NCBI GenBank assembly: GCA_029948255.1
Contig: JALIZF010001885.1
Location: 186,001-250,000, forward strand
Source: Telmatactis stephensoni
Taxonomy: Eukaryota; Cnidaria; Anthozoa; Actiniaria; Isophelliidae
DNA: 64,000 nucleotides
Direction: 5' to 3'
Shown: piece after piece, positions 23,801-34,453 of the stretch
Layout: the number at the start of each line of letters is the position of its first letter
Numbering within the stretch: the stretch's first letter is position 1
Notes under the pieces: model-generated
Database searches by the model: none
What the model was told of the DNA's origin: nothing
What the model saw: only the letters and a program-made list of their open reading frames with translations
Program-made: the position numbers and the translations under genes

Positions 23801-26340
23801 ATCCTTTTTTTTTTTTTTTTCAATTTCGGAAAGTTCCTTGAGGCTGCAGGAAGGTGTCTATTGACATTACCCGCGCAGCAGGGCATGCAGAGATAGCCAT
23901 CGCAAAGGGCCAGGAAGCAGGGATTTTTTTTTTTTGACATTAAAAATGTTTATCACAAAGTGGGTGGCTCCTCAAGAGTATGCCTTGTACGTGCGACTTC
24001 TCACATGTTCTTACGGCTAGCACATCCAGTTTAATCTAAGAATAAACTATTTGAACAGACTATGGCCTTAGAAGCCGTTTTTATGAAGGCAAGTTGTCCG
24101 ACCCTGATCGCCGGTAGGAAAGAATTTTAAAGAAAGAGATAATTTTAAATAAATAATTTTTAATGAAGATAAAAAGAAGAAGTTTATATATGTAAGTTTA
24201 CAAACCTCGCTGCCACAGAAACTCTAGCAATGTCACTCAAACGTGGCATTAAGTCACCGTGTCATACTTGTGCTGGAGTGATCATGAAAAGTCCGATAAA
24301 AACCGTTCTTGTCGTGAAATTCCACTGCACTTGAAGTTGTCAAGATCTGAAGGAGTTTGGTTTCATGTGATCAAGTAAGGATCATAGAATGCAAGGCCAG
24401 TCTGACGCAACAAATTCCTCGACAAATAATTCACAATGTGCTTGTTACTCGTGCCCAGGCCTTTAGGCCGGGAACGAGTTATAAAATGCAACTGTTTTTT
24501 TTTCTCTTTTCGTCCTCAGCTATTTCTGATTGGTTCGTTCTAAGGCACCTCTGATTGGTTAAGAACGTAAAAACAATGCCCTTCATTCATCAGTCCTCTA
24601 GGAGGCGTGAGCTCCTCGAAGCTGGGGAATAAAGACTTGGGCAGGATTTAATGGTGGACAATGGCTGGAGTACAGCTTTAAAAACAGGCCCTTTGAGCAG
24701 TAAAAAAAGCGAAGTCGAGCTTTTTACTCGAGGCATACCCAACTCCATTATAAGAGCGTTAGAATGGACAGCTATTTTGAACTCGGTCTCCGATTCTGCG
24801 ACCAAAAAAATGAATTCTAAAGGGACTTCTTCAAGTCGTACACTTTCCCCGTCTCAAGCATCAGATGTAAGCCAGAATTGGCGAGCTCTTATCATCAAAG
24901 CAGAGTGCCCCTCACAGTTCTCACTGCATATGTTGCTAAACGAACAGCAATAGAGGGAAGTCAATTGTATATTTCCCGTCAAACAGTTATGAGAGCTAGT
25001 GGGGCCGGTTTTTGTACTAAATTTGAATATCGAAAACGAAGGAGACTGAAGCTCTGTGTTGTCCGTGCTCTGATGATCTGATAGTATGCGTGTTTTATGT
25101 TTTCATATTAAAATATGAAAGAAAAATGTAGATGAGTAGTTACTATGTTAGTGAGTCGGTTGTAGAGCCTTTACGACAAACAATTCAGATGATAAGTGAA
25201 ATAAAATCAACTTAAAGAACAAGATATTAATTCGCTTGAATTTTACGAGGTCTTAAAGAAAACCAGACTCTTGGAATGTGGGGTCAAGGTGGATTGGCAA
25301 AAATCTGTCACGGAGCTCTGGAAGATAAGTAGGGCTTATCAAAGTAGGATTCCTATCAAAGTAAATTAAAAGGCTGGGGTCAAAGTCGTCACCCAGGTTG
25401 ATTGTACACAAACGTACAATTATTGAGGCTGAGCGTTTGTGTCAGTACTTCAGATCGATAGAATAAAATGGGAGATTGAACACTCTATGTGGTTGAATTC
25501 TATTTATCTTTGGTTTGATCATCTTGAACATTGAACATGTCTAAAAATGTAAATAATTTGGCCGTCATGGTAGACTATTTATATGGCATGGTAAATTGAT
25601 ACAGTTCGTTAAGTGGATCTAAGTGGGACAGTTCGGGCAAAATTAAGATGGTTATTAAGACCTCTCCTATAAACAGGGCCTCACCTTGGGCACGAGTGAA
25701 CGCACGAGTGCGTCTAGTTACCAATTGAAATCCGCAAGAACAGAACGAAAACAGGCAAAATAAAGTAAGATAAGTCGTTCTGGAATACTTGATCAAATTA
25801 TACTTCGCTATAAAAGGAATTATGATTAATTGAAATGTCATGTCCGATTGATGAATATATTTGCAGGCGATATGCCAGACAAATTCCTTGGAAATAAAGA
25901 CATAATATTGAATGTCAACACTGTCTGAAAAAACAAAAGCAAAAACAAAAACAAAAAAGAAAAACTAAAAATTGGTATTAAATAAAGTCAAATAAGGATC
26001 CGTTCTATAATTGTTGACTATTAGCTGACTACGACTTTATGCAGGGCCGTAGCCAAGGGGGGTGCACTAGATGCACGTACACCCCCTGTAAAAGCCAAAG
26101 GTCCGCTCATCTATAACCGCGCTAGCTCCCACTGAGCAGCATGAGATATATAGTAAAACGAAGATTTGTGAAGTTTTTAGAAATCAATTGCAAACAAATT
26201 CCCTATGAACAACTAGTACCGAGAGGAAATTGCAGCAAAAAAGAAAAAGAATTGAGCGGAATGAATCAATCACTCATTCTAGAACGAGTAAGCGCCTGGT
26301 ATGAAATCAATTTCTAATATGAAAAACAACTAATCATAAA
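20858..26340. other. Long intergenic stretch, no supportable gene
   Basis: AT-rich with several T- or A-runs (23806-23820, 23925-23934). Open frames near 23115, 23544, 24651 and 25575 have no domain, splice or codon support. Confidence 0.45.
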
Positions 26341-26349
26341 TCATTAGTG

Positions 26350-29300
26350 ACGATGAAATAGTGGAACGTAACTCACCCTTAACGAGTGGGGCGTGTCTTA
26401 TGGATTTAAAAAGCGTTTTTCAGTGGATCACCGAACGTAACTTTATACGCACGACTCCGCCCTGTAACGCTGCTATTATGATAGATTTTCTCTGGGCTAT
26501 TAAAAACCATTGATCACTGTTGAAATATAAAAGAAAAGTAAAGTAACTATATTTTAGGTCGATAACTCGTGAGTAACTGATAAACTTGAGGTCGACGGTG
26601 CCCTCATTTTACTCCCCTCTCGCCATCAGTGCTCTGTTTTAAATGGAAAGAAGTTGAAACAAGGATGTAAATATATGACATTCAAAGAATGCAAAGAACC
26701 TGAGGGCTTAAGGGAACCTTTCAGCGATTTTATTATGTGACAATTGGTGCAGAAAGATTTCAAAACTGAAATTAAATCGTATCACACATATTTCGGCCCG
26801 CGAAAGGGGAGCCCCAGGGGAGAAAACCACGCGTGCCATTGTCATACCGCTTGCCACTTGCTGCTATATAAACTGTATTTCAAAATTATAAAATTTTCTT
26901 GCAAAATGCTGTATTTTTTGAGCGCTAGGTTAGTCTTTGTAAGATACAATTTTAAGTTTAGATCGTGTCCTCATTTAGTGTTAACACGCTAGTGTACTAT
27001 GACACGTAGAATTAACAAAATCTGTAAAATAATCAAACAATTTTACGTACACGTGATTCTCCGTTCCCGAAATGCCGCGGCAAAAATGGAATGTTCTAAA
27101 CTGATATTGAAATATAAAGTTAAGAAAATGGAAGTTGACTTGGGGTATATTCATTCCACTGCGCATGCGTACGTTACATAATCCGACAAATAGAAACAAA
27201 CTCACTCAAAATGAGCCTGCGCTGGCGAACTACTATCATACTTAGTGATATCCTAATAATACATCTTAGGTTGCAAAGAAATAATGTAACGTAATTTTTA
27301 TTGACAAACGTAACCAGTGGTACGTATCCGTAGTGAATTATCACATACGTCGTGACTTAGATTTAAGTGATTCTCCGATTTCCAAATGCCGCAGGAAAAA
27401 TAGAAAATCTTTACAAGATAACCGATGCATGCTGAAATGTAAAGTTATGGTAATAGCTAGCGAGTCACCTTAGGGCTTGAGTTATCCAGTCTACTGGCAT
27501 GGGTATGGAATCAATCGTGCATAATAGGTTCTTGGTTTATAGTTAATGTTGAAATGCAAAGTGAAGAGAATGGAGAATTGCCTTAGGGCTTTGATTACTT
27601 TCGTATGCTGATCTGGCTGCGAACAGAAAACTGAACGTTTGAATTTAAAGGGGGACATGGGGGTTTGCGGATCGGCGGATTGAGCCTTCTTTTTCGTGCG
27701 GATTCTCGGATAAAGATATTTTTAAGAACGGATTTGCGGATTCACAATGGTCGGAATCATGGATTTGAAGAAATGATCCAATGAAAACTATAATTTATAT
27801 GACCATGCTACTTACGGACATGTGTAACGTACTTTTTGTCAGAGAAATCGCTTTCTTTAACAATATTCCATTGCTGAACAAACTTTGAATCAAAGCATCG
27901 CATGTATGCAAATGTATAAATAAGCATTTGTTGTAACATTCTTTCAAAATATGATAGTTTTGAAGTGCATTTATTACCGAAATTACATATGTGGATTTTA
28001 ATAAATTTCCCAAGCGGATTTGCGGTTTCAAACGATTTTTCTTGCGGATTTACGGATTTTGGCAACCCCCCATATCCCCCTCTGTAAAGTTGCATCGCGA
28101 ACCAGTTCAGTCATTATGCGTTAACTCGCACTAAACTGACCAGTCTTACTTAGTGATATCCTAATAATATATCTTTGGTGGCAATGAAATAACGTAACGT
28201 TAAACCGACAAACGTAGAAACCAGTGGTACGTATCCGTTGTGAATTATCATACGTGACTTATATGTGCACGTGAGTCTCCGCCCTATAAATGCACGCCGT
28301 TAATTCCTTTAGAAAATACAATCATTACAATTTGATGTGTTGAAATATATAGTTATGATCATGGAGAATTGTCTTTGGGTTTGAGGTAACCAATCTACTG
28401 GATATGTTTGTATCAGAATCCCACTTGTTTTATATATCACTTGCGATTCCATGCGCGTACGAAACAATAGTCAACAGAACAGATGGAATAGTCTAAAGCC
28501 CGATTTGCATGACAACCTATTTATGGCACGGTACCTCTAAATCTTGGCACGCGGACCGGATATTTTGGGTATGGCACCCCTATCAGGCTAGTGCTAACAA
28601 ATTTCCTGTTCGCACGATGATAAATACGAGTGCCATGCCAAAAATGATGTGCGCGCGTGCCAAGTTCTAGGGGTGCCATTCCATAAAAGGTTGTTGTGTA
28701 CGTAGATCGGGATTTATAGTTGCTAGTGAAAACTGTAATGCATGGCGACTTTAGTGCAATGAAACTGATGGTTGAACAAACGTAAATGTTGAAGTAAATT
28801 TAAGATAGATTATTTTTAGGAGAGAAACTGATGAAAATTGTTCCTGTTGAAATGTAATGTTAAGAGAATAAAGAATTGCCTTAAGGCTTCGATTACGTTT
28901 GCATACTGATTGCATCTAGCTGCAAACAGTATGAAACTAAGAGAAAAGTTTGAATTTAAAGTATGATGAGAAACTAAGTTGTCCAGTCACGTATGTACTC
29001 GTCATGGCGAACAGAACAAACTGACCAGTCTCAAGGTGCTGTTTATATGAAGATGAGTTCTCCCTGCTAGCCGGGATAGCTCATATCCTATCTTTTCTTC
29101 TCGATTTCCCTAGGGGACACAAATTGACAAAGCTAAGGCGTTATCCCGCTACTTTCAGCTTAAGCTAAATTAAAATAACTCGGCACTTGAATACAGTTTA
29201 TCTGTCCATTTATAAACAGCCCCTAACTGACAAACGTATCCAGTGGTACGTATTTGCAGTGAATTATCAACATGACTTACATACGTAATTCTCCGCCCTC

Positions 29301-29450
29301 TAAATGCCGCAGTATAAATAGAATGGTTTTAAAAGATAAACAAATTAAGATTTGATATATGTTGAAATATGAAGTTATGATCATGGAGAATTGCCTTAGG
29401 GCTTGATTCAATCTGGGGATGGTTACGTTTCTTAGAATAGAATCTTGCTT
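26350..29450. repeat. Diverged direct-repeat region with promoter-like core
   Basis: CCAGTGGTACGTAT recurs at 27314, 28221 and 29240, each followed by GAATTATCA, a TACGTGA-like element, TCTCCG(CCC) and AAATGC. A second block, GTTGAAAT…AATTGCCTTAGGGCTT, recurs near 27572, 28362, 28875 and 29385. The 27.0-kb and 26.4-kb areas hold more decayed copies. In one copy the core reads CTCCGCCCTATAAATGC, including a TATA-like box. The arrangement looks like serial duplication of a unit of roughly 0.9-1 kb. Function is unknown. Confidence 0.6.
28494..28716. mobile_element. Short palindromic MITE, 223 bp
   Basis: TAAAGCCCGATTTGCATGACAACC at the left is matched by an inverted imperfect copy at the right (GGTTGTTGTG…ATCGGGATTTA), with further inner complementarity (CTTGGCACGCG). 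A target duplication is unclear, perhaps TA. Confidence 0.5.
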
Positions 29451-29887
29451 TAGTTATTTAAATGTCCATATGCGTTAATGTTTGCAGGCTCATCTGCTCT
29501 TAGGAACAGGAGCCGGAAAAACAGAGGGACGCGAATCCTGCTACAAAATGATCAATCATCGAAGCTGTTGAAATTTAAAGATTTAAAGATATTTATTTGT
29601 ATAGCGCTAAATTAATCATGCTTTTTGGCTAAGACGGATGTTCGTCAAAATTTGCTTGTAAGTAAGTACTATAGTATTATCTAGAACGGCTTTAATGCAA
29701 TCCAGTATTTCATAGGTTGCGTCTATACTAATCTGGACAAGTTCAAATTTATCAAATTAAGTCCCGGGGGTTAGGAACGTCCGTCCACACTAAATCTGCA
29801 TGCTTCTTAATTGTCTAACATTACTCTGTTTTAGGGGCGGACCCTGCATTAGAAATTAATTAAAGGTGATAAGGGGATAGGGCAAAA

Positions 29888-29953
29888 GCAAAACAAAACA
29901 AACAAACAAACAAACAAACAAACAAACAAACAAACAAACAAAAAAAAAAAAAT
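29888..29953. repeat. (AAAC)n microsatellite
   Basis: AAAC repeated about twelve times, ending in an A-run. Confidence 0.95.
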
Positions 29954-30219
29954 CTCCAGCCAAAACAACGAATGTCTTTGATTAATATAGTTTAAGGGAC
30001 TGGGCAAGAGTTAATTGCTGGGTTTCATCCATTCCTTTGGGAATCAAAAGACAAAGAAGCGGTAGCCATGTTGGATGAACAAACAATAGACGCTAATGAG
30101 AAATCTTTTGTTGAAGTTCATCCAAGATGGCTGCCGTGACGTCACATGCAACTCAAGAATAGACCCTTTGCACAAAGCTACTACTAATGCAGATATATCC
30201 ATGTCTCAATAAAACAGGA

Positions 30220-31206
30220 TCAAGTGGATTTTTTATTAGATCTCGATGTCTTTAAGGTAACATCAAGGATCCAACTATCAATCATAGCTTTTTTAATGGG
30301 ATCCAGTCGATTGTCAATCACCCCACACTTCTTGATGATAAGCCCTTCTTCATCTGATTCAAAGAGCTCATCAACCACGTGGTATCGCGATTCATTGCTA
30401 TGGTAATGCCATGGTGATTTATCGTACGTCATTCCAGGTTCAGCATTAGAGTCAAAGCGCTCTTCCATCTGGGAGATGCTTGATTCGTTGCCATGGAATT
30501 GCCATGGTGATTTGTCGTGTTTCTTCCTCTCGGGTTCCTCTAACAGGGGTAATAATTTTGAGCTCGAAAGAAGGCGGCCGTCATCATGGTTGATAAAGAA
30601 AACGGGGTGGTGTTTACCTGAAGCTAGATTATTTTGCGCCATCTCAAGGTCTTGACCACTCTCTACAGACCGACCATGAAGCTCTCTTGTCGAATCTTCA
30701 AGTGCTTCAAAGTTCTTACCAATCGACTCGGTTTTGTTAAGAAGTGCAACTTCTTTTGATATCAAGGAAGTCTTTCGTTTTCCCGCCACTCGTGGTAGCT
30801 CTTTAGCAGAGTTCTTTTGTCCTTTGAATCCGCAACGAAATACCCCATTTACCCCCGTTCTATCACCAAACTGAAAGCACTGTGTTGGTTTGGGTAATTT
30901 TAAATCATTCGGGGAGCTAACATTTGGCGATGAGTAGCTCTTAAACAAGATTCTCCTCCCTGCCTTCACATGCGGGCTGATTTTGCAAGTTTCCTGAAGT
31001 TCCTTAGAGCTTTGAGAGCGAGGGATTCTGGGAGGAGTTGGGTGTCGCTGTCTGTTCTGCTCACCTGTTGAAACGTTGAAACTCTCACGTCTCGGTTTGT
31101 CTTTAGACTGTTGCATTTTCAAACCACTAGACGCAATATTTTGTTCAAACTTGTAGAGTTTACTTGTACAAAATGTTAATACATGGATAACTCTTGTAAT
31201 AGTCAT
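30220..31206 (-). CDS. Hypothetical 328-residue protein with duplicated DKSPW motif
   Basis: Uninterrupted frame ending at TGA (30222-30220). The protein is polar and Ser/Lys-rich, so mostly disordered. Near the C-terminus a motif DKSPWxxHxNES occurs twice (HDKSPWQFHGNES and YDKSPWHYHSNES), each followed by an acidic segment. Met31 (MQQSKDKPRRE) could be the true start because residues 1-30 are hydrophobic and unlike the rest. I do not recognise the family. It may be a single-exon gene or a terminal exon. Confidence 0.55.
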   Translation of the reverse strand: MTITRVIHVLTFCTSKLYKFEQNIASSGLKMQQSKDKPRRESFNVSTGEQNRQRHPTPPRIPRSQSSKELQETCKISPHVKAGRRILFKSYSSPNVSSPNDLKLPKPTQCFQFGDRTGVNGVFRCGFKGQKNSAKELPRVAGKRKTSLISKEVALLNKTESIGKNFEALEDSTRELHGRSVESGQDLEMAQNNLASGKHHPVFFINHDDGRLLSSSKLLPLLEEPERKKHDKSPWQFHGNESSISQMEERFDSNAEPGMTYDKSPWHYHSNESRYHVVDELFESDEEGLIIKKCGVIDNRLDPIKKAMIDSWILDVTLKTSRSNKKST

Positions 31207-32675
31207 ATAGCAACGTAAAAATAGCTAATAAGGAAACATCCGATGCCAGGAAATTTGTCTGTGCATGAGGCTGCCTATATGATGTCTTGAAAAAAAAGGT
31301 GAAACGTTTCCAAGCCCTCTGGGCTGGGCTGCTTAATTCTCCATGAAAATCGTCCGGGTACCTCGTTCTGTGTTTCGTTCGTTAGAGATGCAATGGCGAT
31401 AGTAAAGTCAATATATATAGTGGCCCAGTATCCTGCAAAAATGTCTAAGACGAAAGGTGTCTATGTTAAGCCTTCTGGTTGCTACTTTTGTCATGAGACT
31501 CCTTTGAAGGTTTCTTTTTTCAGTTTTGGAGCAAGTCACAGTTCTGTAATAATGTGTCGAGAAACTCAGCAAAGAACAGTCTGAAACTCTCCAAGGACCT
31601 TGCAATCGTCCTTTGCAGTTAGTACTCTAAAGCAATTCAGCTTATTTGAGCCGGCTGACATGCTTGCAATTTGTCCAGAATCCAAGCTAACCCAACAACA
31701 CTGATTTGCTTTCAGTTCTGCTATGTCGAGCAACACAACACAAAGAAAGAGGAAATACAAAGCAATGATCGTCTTGTCGTTTCAACTCTCTCGGTTAAGC
31801 AAACCAGGAAACAATCTCGTTGCAAGTCAACCTAACACAGGACAACTGAAGAGAACGTTAATTTGTTTATAAGCCGTCTTAACTCCATTCTGTCAATCAC
31901 ACAATCCCTACACAATATCTCTCTTTCAGAAATGTTTACATTGCATTACAAAACCTATTAGATATATCCTTTAATTTGAGTAGTGGAAGCTTTATTACCA
32001 TAGTTAATTATATGAAATATTCTGTAATGTGATTCAGATAGTAAGCCTGCAACAATGAAAGTAGTAGCATTCGCTAGGGAATTAGATAAGTGTGCAGAAT
32101 AATTCATCTTGTAGCTACAAATTCAACAATTTTTAATCCTTGCTTTGATTAACCATGCAAGAAATATCCAAAATGAGATGTGGAAAAAGAAAGAAAGAAA
32201 CTAATATTGGAACAGAAAAAGAAACGTGAACTAACTGGAACAAATTTAGGCAAGAAGGGGAAAGGAAAGAAAGGGAAAGGAAGGGAAAAGAGGGAGGGAA
32301 GGATGGACGAAAAAAAACTAGACGCTGATCGCCAGCGTTACTGGGCTACCTGTGGCTATTGGCATTGGCTGGTACAGATATGTGCATCTAATTATAGGCT
32401 GTTCAGCAGAAGTATAAGTGAACTGTGGAATTTTGTTCCATGTTCAACAATTGAGCTTAAAGTTTCTGAATTCCAATACCGGGTAGATTTTATCAGAGAA
32501 AAACAAAGAGAATACAAAGCAGCAGTATAGTTTTATCTCGATCGCGCCTTGTGATTTACAGGGCCTGCCTGTATAGATCTAGGGGTGTCCACATCAGGGA
32601 TTCTCTGCATATTTCTAGGGTGTTTTTGGCCAAAGTGATTAAAAGACTGCTGCTGGAGAGTAAAAGAAATAAGTG
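31207..32675. other. Intergenic, left flank of the viral element
   Basis: Contains a purine-rich tract (32180-32310) and TTACTGGGCTACCTGTGG at 32339-32356, which recurs inverted at 51953-51970. A hydrophobic minus-strand stretch near 31566-31760 looks signal-peptide-like but has no ATG. I could not find the left terminus of the viral element here. Confidence 0.45.
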
Positions 32676-32682
32676 TTATATA

Positions 32683-33273
32683 ATGTGTTGCAATGCCCCT
32701 CAAGTAGATTACGAAAAGTATACAGTTTGCTCTAATTGCCTGCGACGTGAAATTAAGCCCCCAGAGCCGAGGCCTTTAAAGTGTTGTGGTAGGCGAATGA
32801 CCATAGAAGAAGACACTTCGGCCGTGTGTGAAATCTGTGGCCGTATAGTTTTTAATGCGGTGCCCTGTGCTACCTTTGGTCAATGTTATGCTAACGGCGG
32901 TCGTAAAAAGACGCCATATAAGAGAATTATTTACTTTAGAAAGTGGATGCGAATTATCTTAGGTTTAGAGCCAGTCTATGTTGATAAGAAAACCTTACGG
33001 CAGATAAAAGCTCATCTCAAAGAACCCACGCCACAGGGTTTGAAAAAGACTCTAAAAAAATTAAAGCTACAAAAATATAATAATGGCATTTCTTATATTT
33101 TGTCAGAAATAACCGGAGAAAAAATTCCCGACGTTTCTATGCAAATTATGCGTAGGGCCGAGAGTATGTTTATTCAGCTGCGGGGGGAAATCCCTTATTA
33201 CCCTGACGTCATCTACAAAATATTTTATGAAATCGACCCCAACCACCCCCTATTGAGATGGATTCCTGGTTGA
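32683..33273 (+). CDS. VLTF3-like late transcription factor
   Basis: 196 residues. The start is set at 32683 because the box TTATATAATG (32676-32685) overlaps that ATG, although the frame is open further upstream. The N-terminal third has paired cysteines (CSNC, KCCG, CEICG), a zinc-ribbon arrangement. The C-terminal part has the VLTF3 signature features: a YxRxxYFRKWM-like segment, KLQKYNNGISYIL, and the terminal YYPDVIYKIF followed by HPLLRWIP. Family knowledge: VLTF3-type proteins drive late transcription in nucleocytoplasmic large DNA viruses and are found in some Polinton-like viruses. The frame is undamaged. It is the leftmost recognisable gene of the element. Confidence 0.75.
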   Translation: MCCNAPQVDYEKYTVCSNCLRREIKPPEPRPLKCCGRRMTIEEDTSAVCEICGRIVFNAVPCATFGQCYANGGRKKTPYKRIIYFRKWMRIILGLEPVYVDKKTLRQIKAHLKEPTPQGLKKTLKKLKLQKYNNGISYILSEITGEKIPDVSMQIMRRAESMFIQLRGEIPYYPDVIYKIFYEIDPNHPLLRWIPG

Positions 33274-33316
33274 TGACTCATCGGGACTTCCCCTTTGAGA
33301 ATAAAAAAGAGCAAAA

Positions 33317-33390
33317 CTGGCTTTTTGGCCAGAAACCCCGTCGGGGAATAGATCGACTCGGAAGCTAATGCGTATTCCCCGACGGGGTTT
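33317..33390. terminator. Tandem hairpins after the VLTF3-like gene
   Basis: A small hairpin (CTGGC/GCCAG, 33317-33332) is followed by a perfect 18-bp inverted repeat: AAACCCCGTCGGGGAATA at 33333-33350 and its complement at 33373-33390, with a 22-nt loop, ending in TTTTTT. It lies between the ends of convergent genes. A transcription-end or RNA-processing role is an inference. Confidence 0.5.
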
Positions 33391-33457
33391 TTTGACTTTG
33401 TCTTTGCGCGTGAAATCCCTCATCGCGAGGTTAAATCACAGACAACACTACGGAAAC

Positions 33458-33577
33458 GGTCGGACTTACGGGGCTTATTTCATCCCGCGCCAGAGGTCCT
33501 GGGCACGACAGACATATAGGTCGGACTTACGGGGCTTATTTCATCCCGCGCCAGAGGTCCTGGGCACGACAGACACA
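33458..33577. repeat. Two tandem copies of a 61-bp unit
   Basis: GGTCGGACTTACGGGGCTTA starts at 33458 and 33519. The copies are almost identical over the full 61 bp, so the duplication is recent. Confidence 0.9.
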
Positions 33578-33647
33578 TACCCCACTAAGCATGAATAAAT
33601 GGGAGGGCTACATTTATTCACATTTAGTGAGGGGCTGTGAAATGCGC

Positions 33648-33728
33648 CCGACGAGGCTCGAACCCAGAATCTCTGATGCCCTCCAGCTCAGAGATCCAAG
33701 GCTCTAACCGTTCGGCCACATCGCACAA
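33648..33728 (-). tRNA. tRNA-like sequence (pseudo-tRNA or SINE head)
   Basis: On the minus strand TGGCCGAACGG fits an A box and GGTTCGAGCCT fits a B box at normal spacing. TGCG/CGCA can close an acceptor-like stem. The middle does not form a normal anticodon arm: ATCTCTGA and TCAGAGAT pair over an 11-nt loop. A functional tRNA is therefore unlikely. It may be a tRNA-derived insertion within the viral element. Confidence 0.4.
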
Positions 33729-33837
33729 CCAATATTTTTTGACTCCAAAATAGTATTTATGTTAGACGCGTGACGTCATTGTCTGGTTTTTGACACATGC
33801 AAATTAAATCCTGTCTCGCTTCGCTGGAAGTGAATAT

Positions 33838-34442
33838 TTAATGATTTAGTTTTTGTTTGATTTCTTGCATGGCTTCGCTGTAGATTTTCTTGCGTAGTTC
33901 GGGATCGTCTTTTTTAAAAACTTCGACGCTTTTTTGTCGTATTTCATTTTTTAATTGCTCGTATTTATTTGACTCGGCCATAATTAAAGCAAATTCATTC
34001 TCATCGATTCTGTTATTGTGGAGAGCTTTCGAAATGAGGTCTGAGATTGTATTTATTTTAGATTTGCATAACATTGTTGTTTTCTCATGTTTCGAAACCT
34101 TTTGGGTTAATTTTTTAGTCGCTACCGTGGCGACGGCTGAAATAATTCCACAGAGTCCCCCAATCGCGCTTAAAGGGATTCCTACTAGAATTCCTGGGCC
34201 CTGTTAAAGACTGTGGCAATCCCCGAACTTGTTAAAAGGGCTGATAAACTACCGGAAGATAAAGCAATGGCATGGGTCACAGAGCGTGTTTTATTGTATT
34301 TTTTACGCACGCCGTCGTAATGTTTGACCTCGGCGCCTAATTCAGAAAGGATCATATTGATTTTTTGAAGTCGAAAACTTTCTCCATCAGATATGACAGG
34401 GTATAATGGGGCAGAGGGTTCTTCTCGTATCACATCGGTCAT
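33838..34442 (-). pseudogene. Hydrophobic-core viral protein, one frameshift
   Basis: The N-terminal part runs 34442-34185. Starting near 34200 the coding signal continues in another frame through a Gly/Ala-rich hydrophobic segment (about 34200-34120) and a basic stretch, to the stop at 33838. The full product would be about 200 residues: an acidic N-terminus, a likely membrane or amphipathic middle and a charged C-terminus. The start box is CATTATATATAATG (34440-34453), shared with the plus-strand gene. Function is unknown. It may be a membrane-associated minor virion component. Confidence 0.6.
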
Positions 34443-34453
34443 TATATATAATG
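34440..34453. promoter_or_regulatory. Palindromic bidirectional start box
   Basis: CATTATATATAATG is a perfect 14-bp palindrome. Its two ends are the ATG codons of the divergent genes at 34442 (-) and 34451 (+). The same TATATA(A)TG motif precedes most genes of the element. Confidence 0.75.

Noticed and set aside
24651..24953. 100-residue frame
   Set aside because: No recognisable domain, and competing frames exist on both strands.
31566..31760. Signal-peptide-like secreted protein exon
   Set aside because: No ATG in frame and no convincing splice sites.
32180..32530. 116-residue Lys-rich frame left of the VLTF3-like gene
   Set aside because: Simple purine-rich sequence, no start box, no family resemblance.
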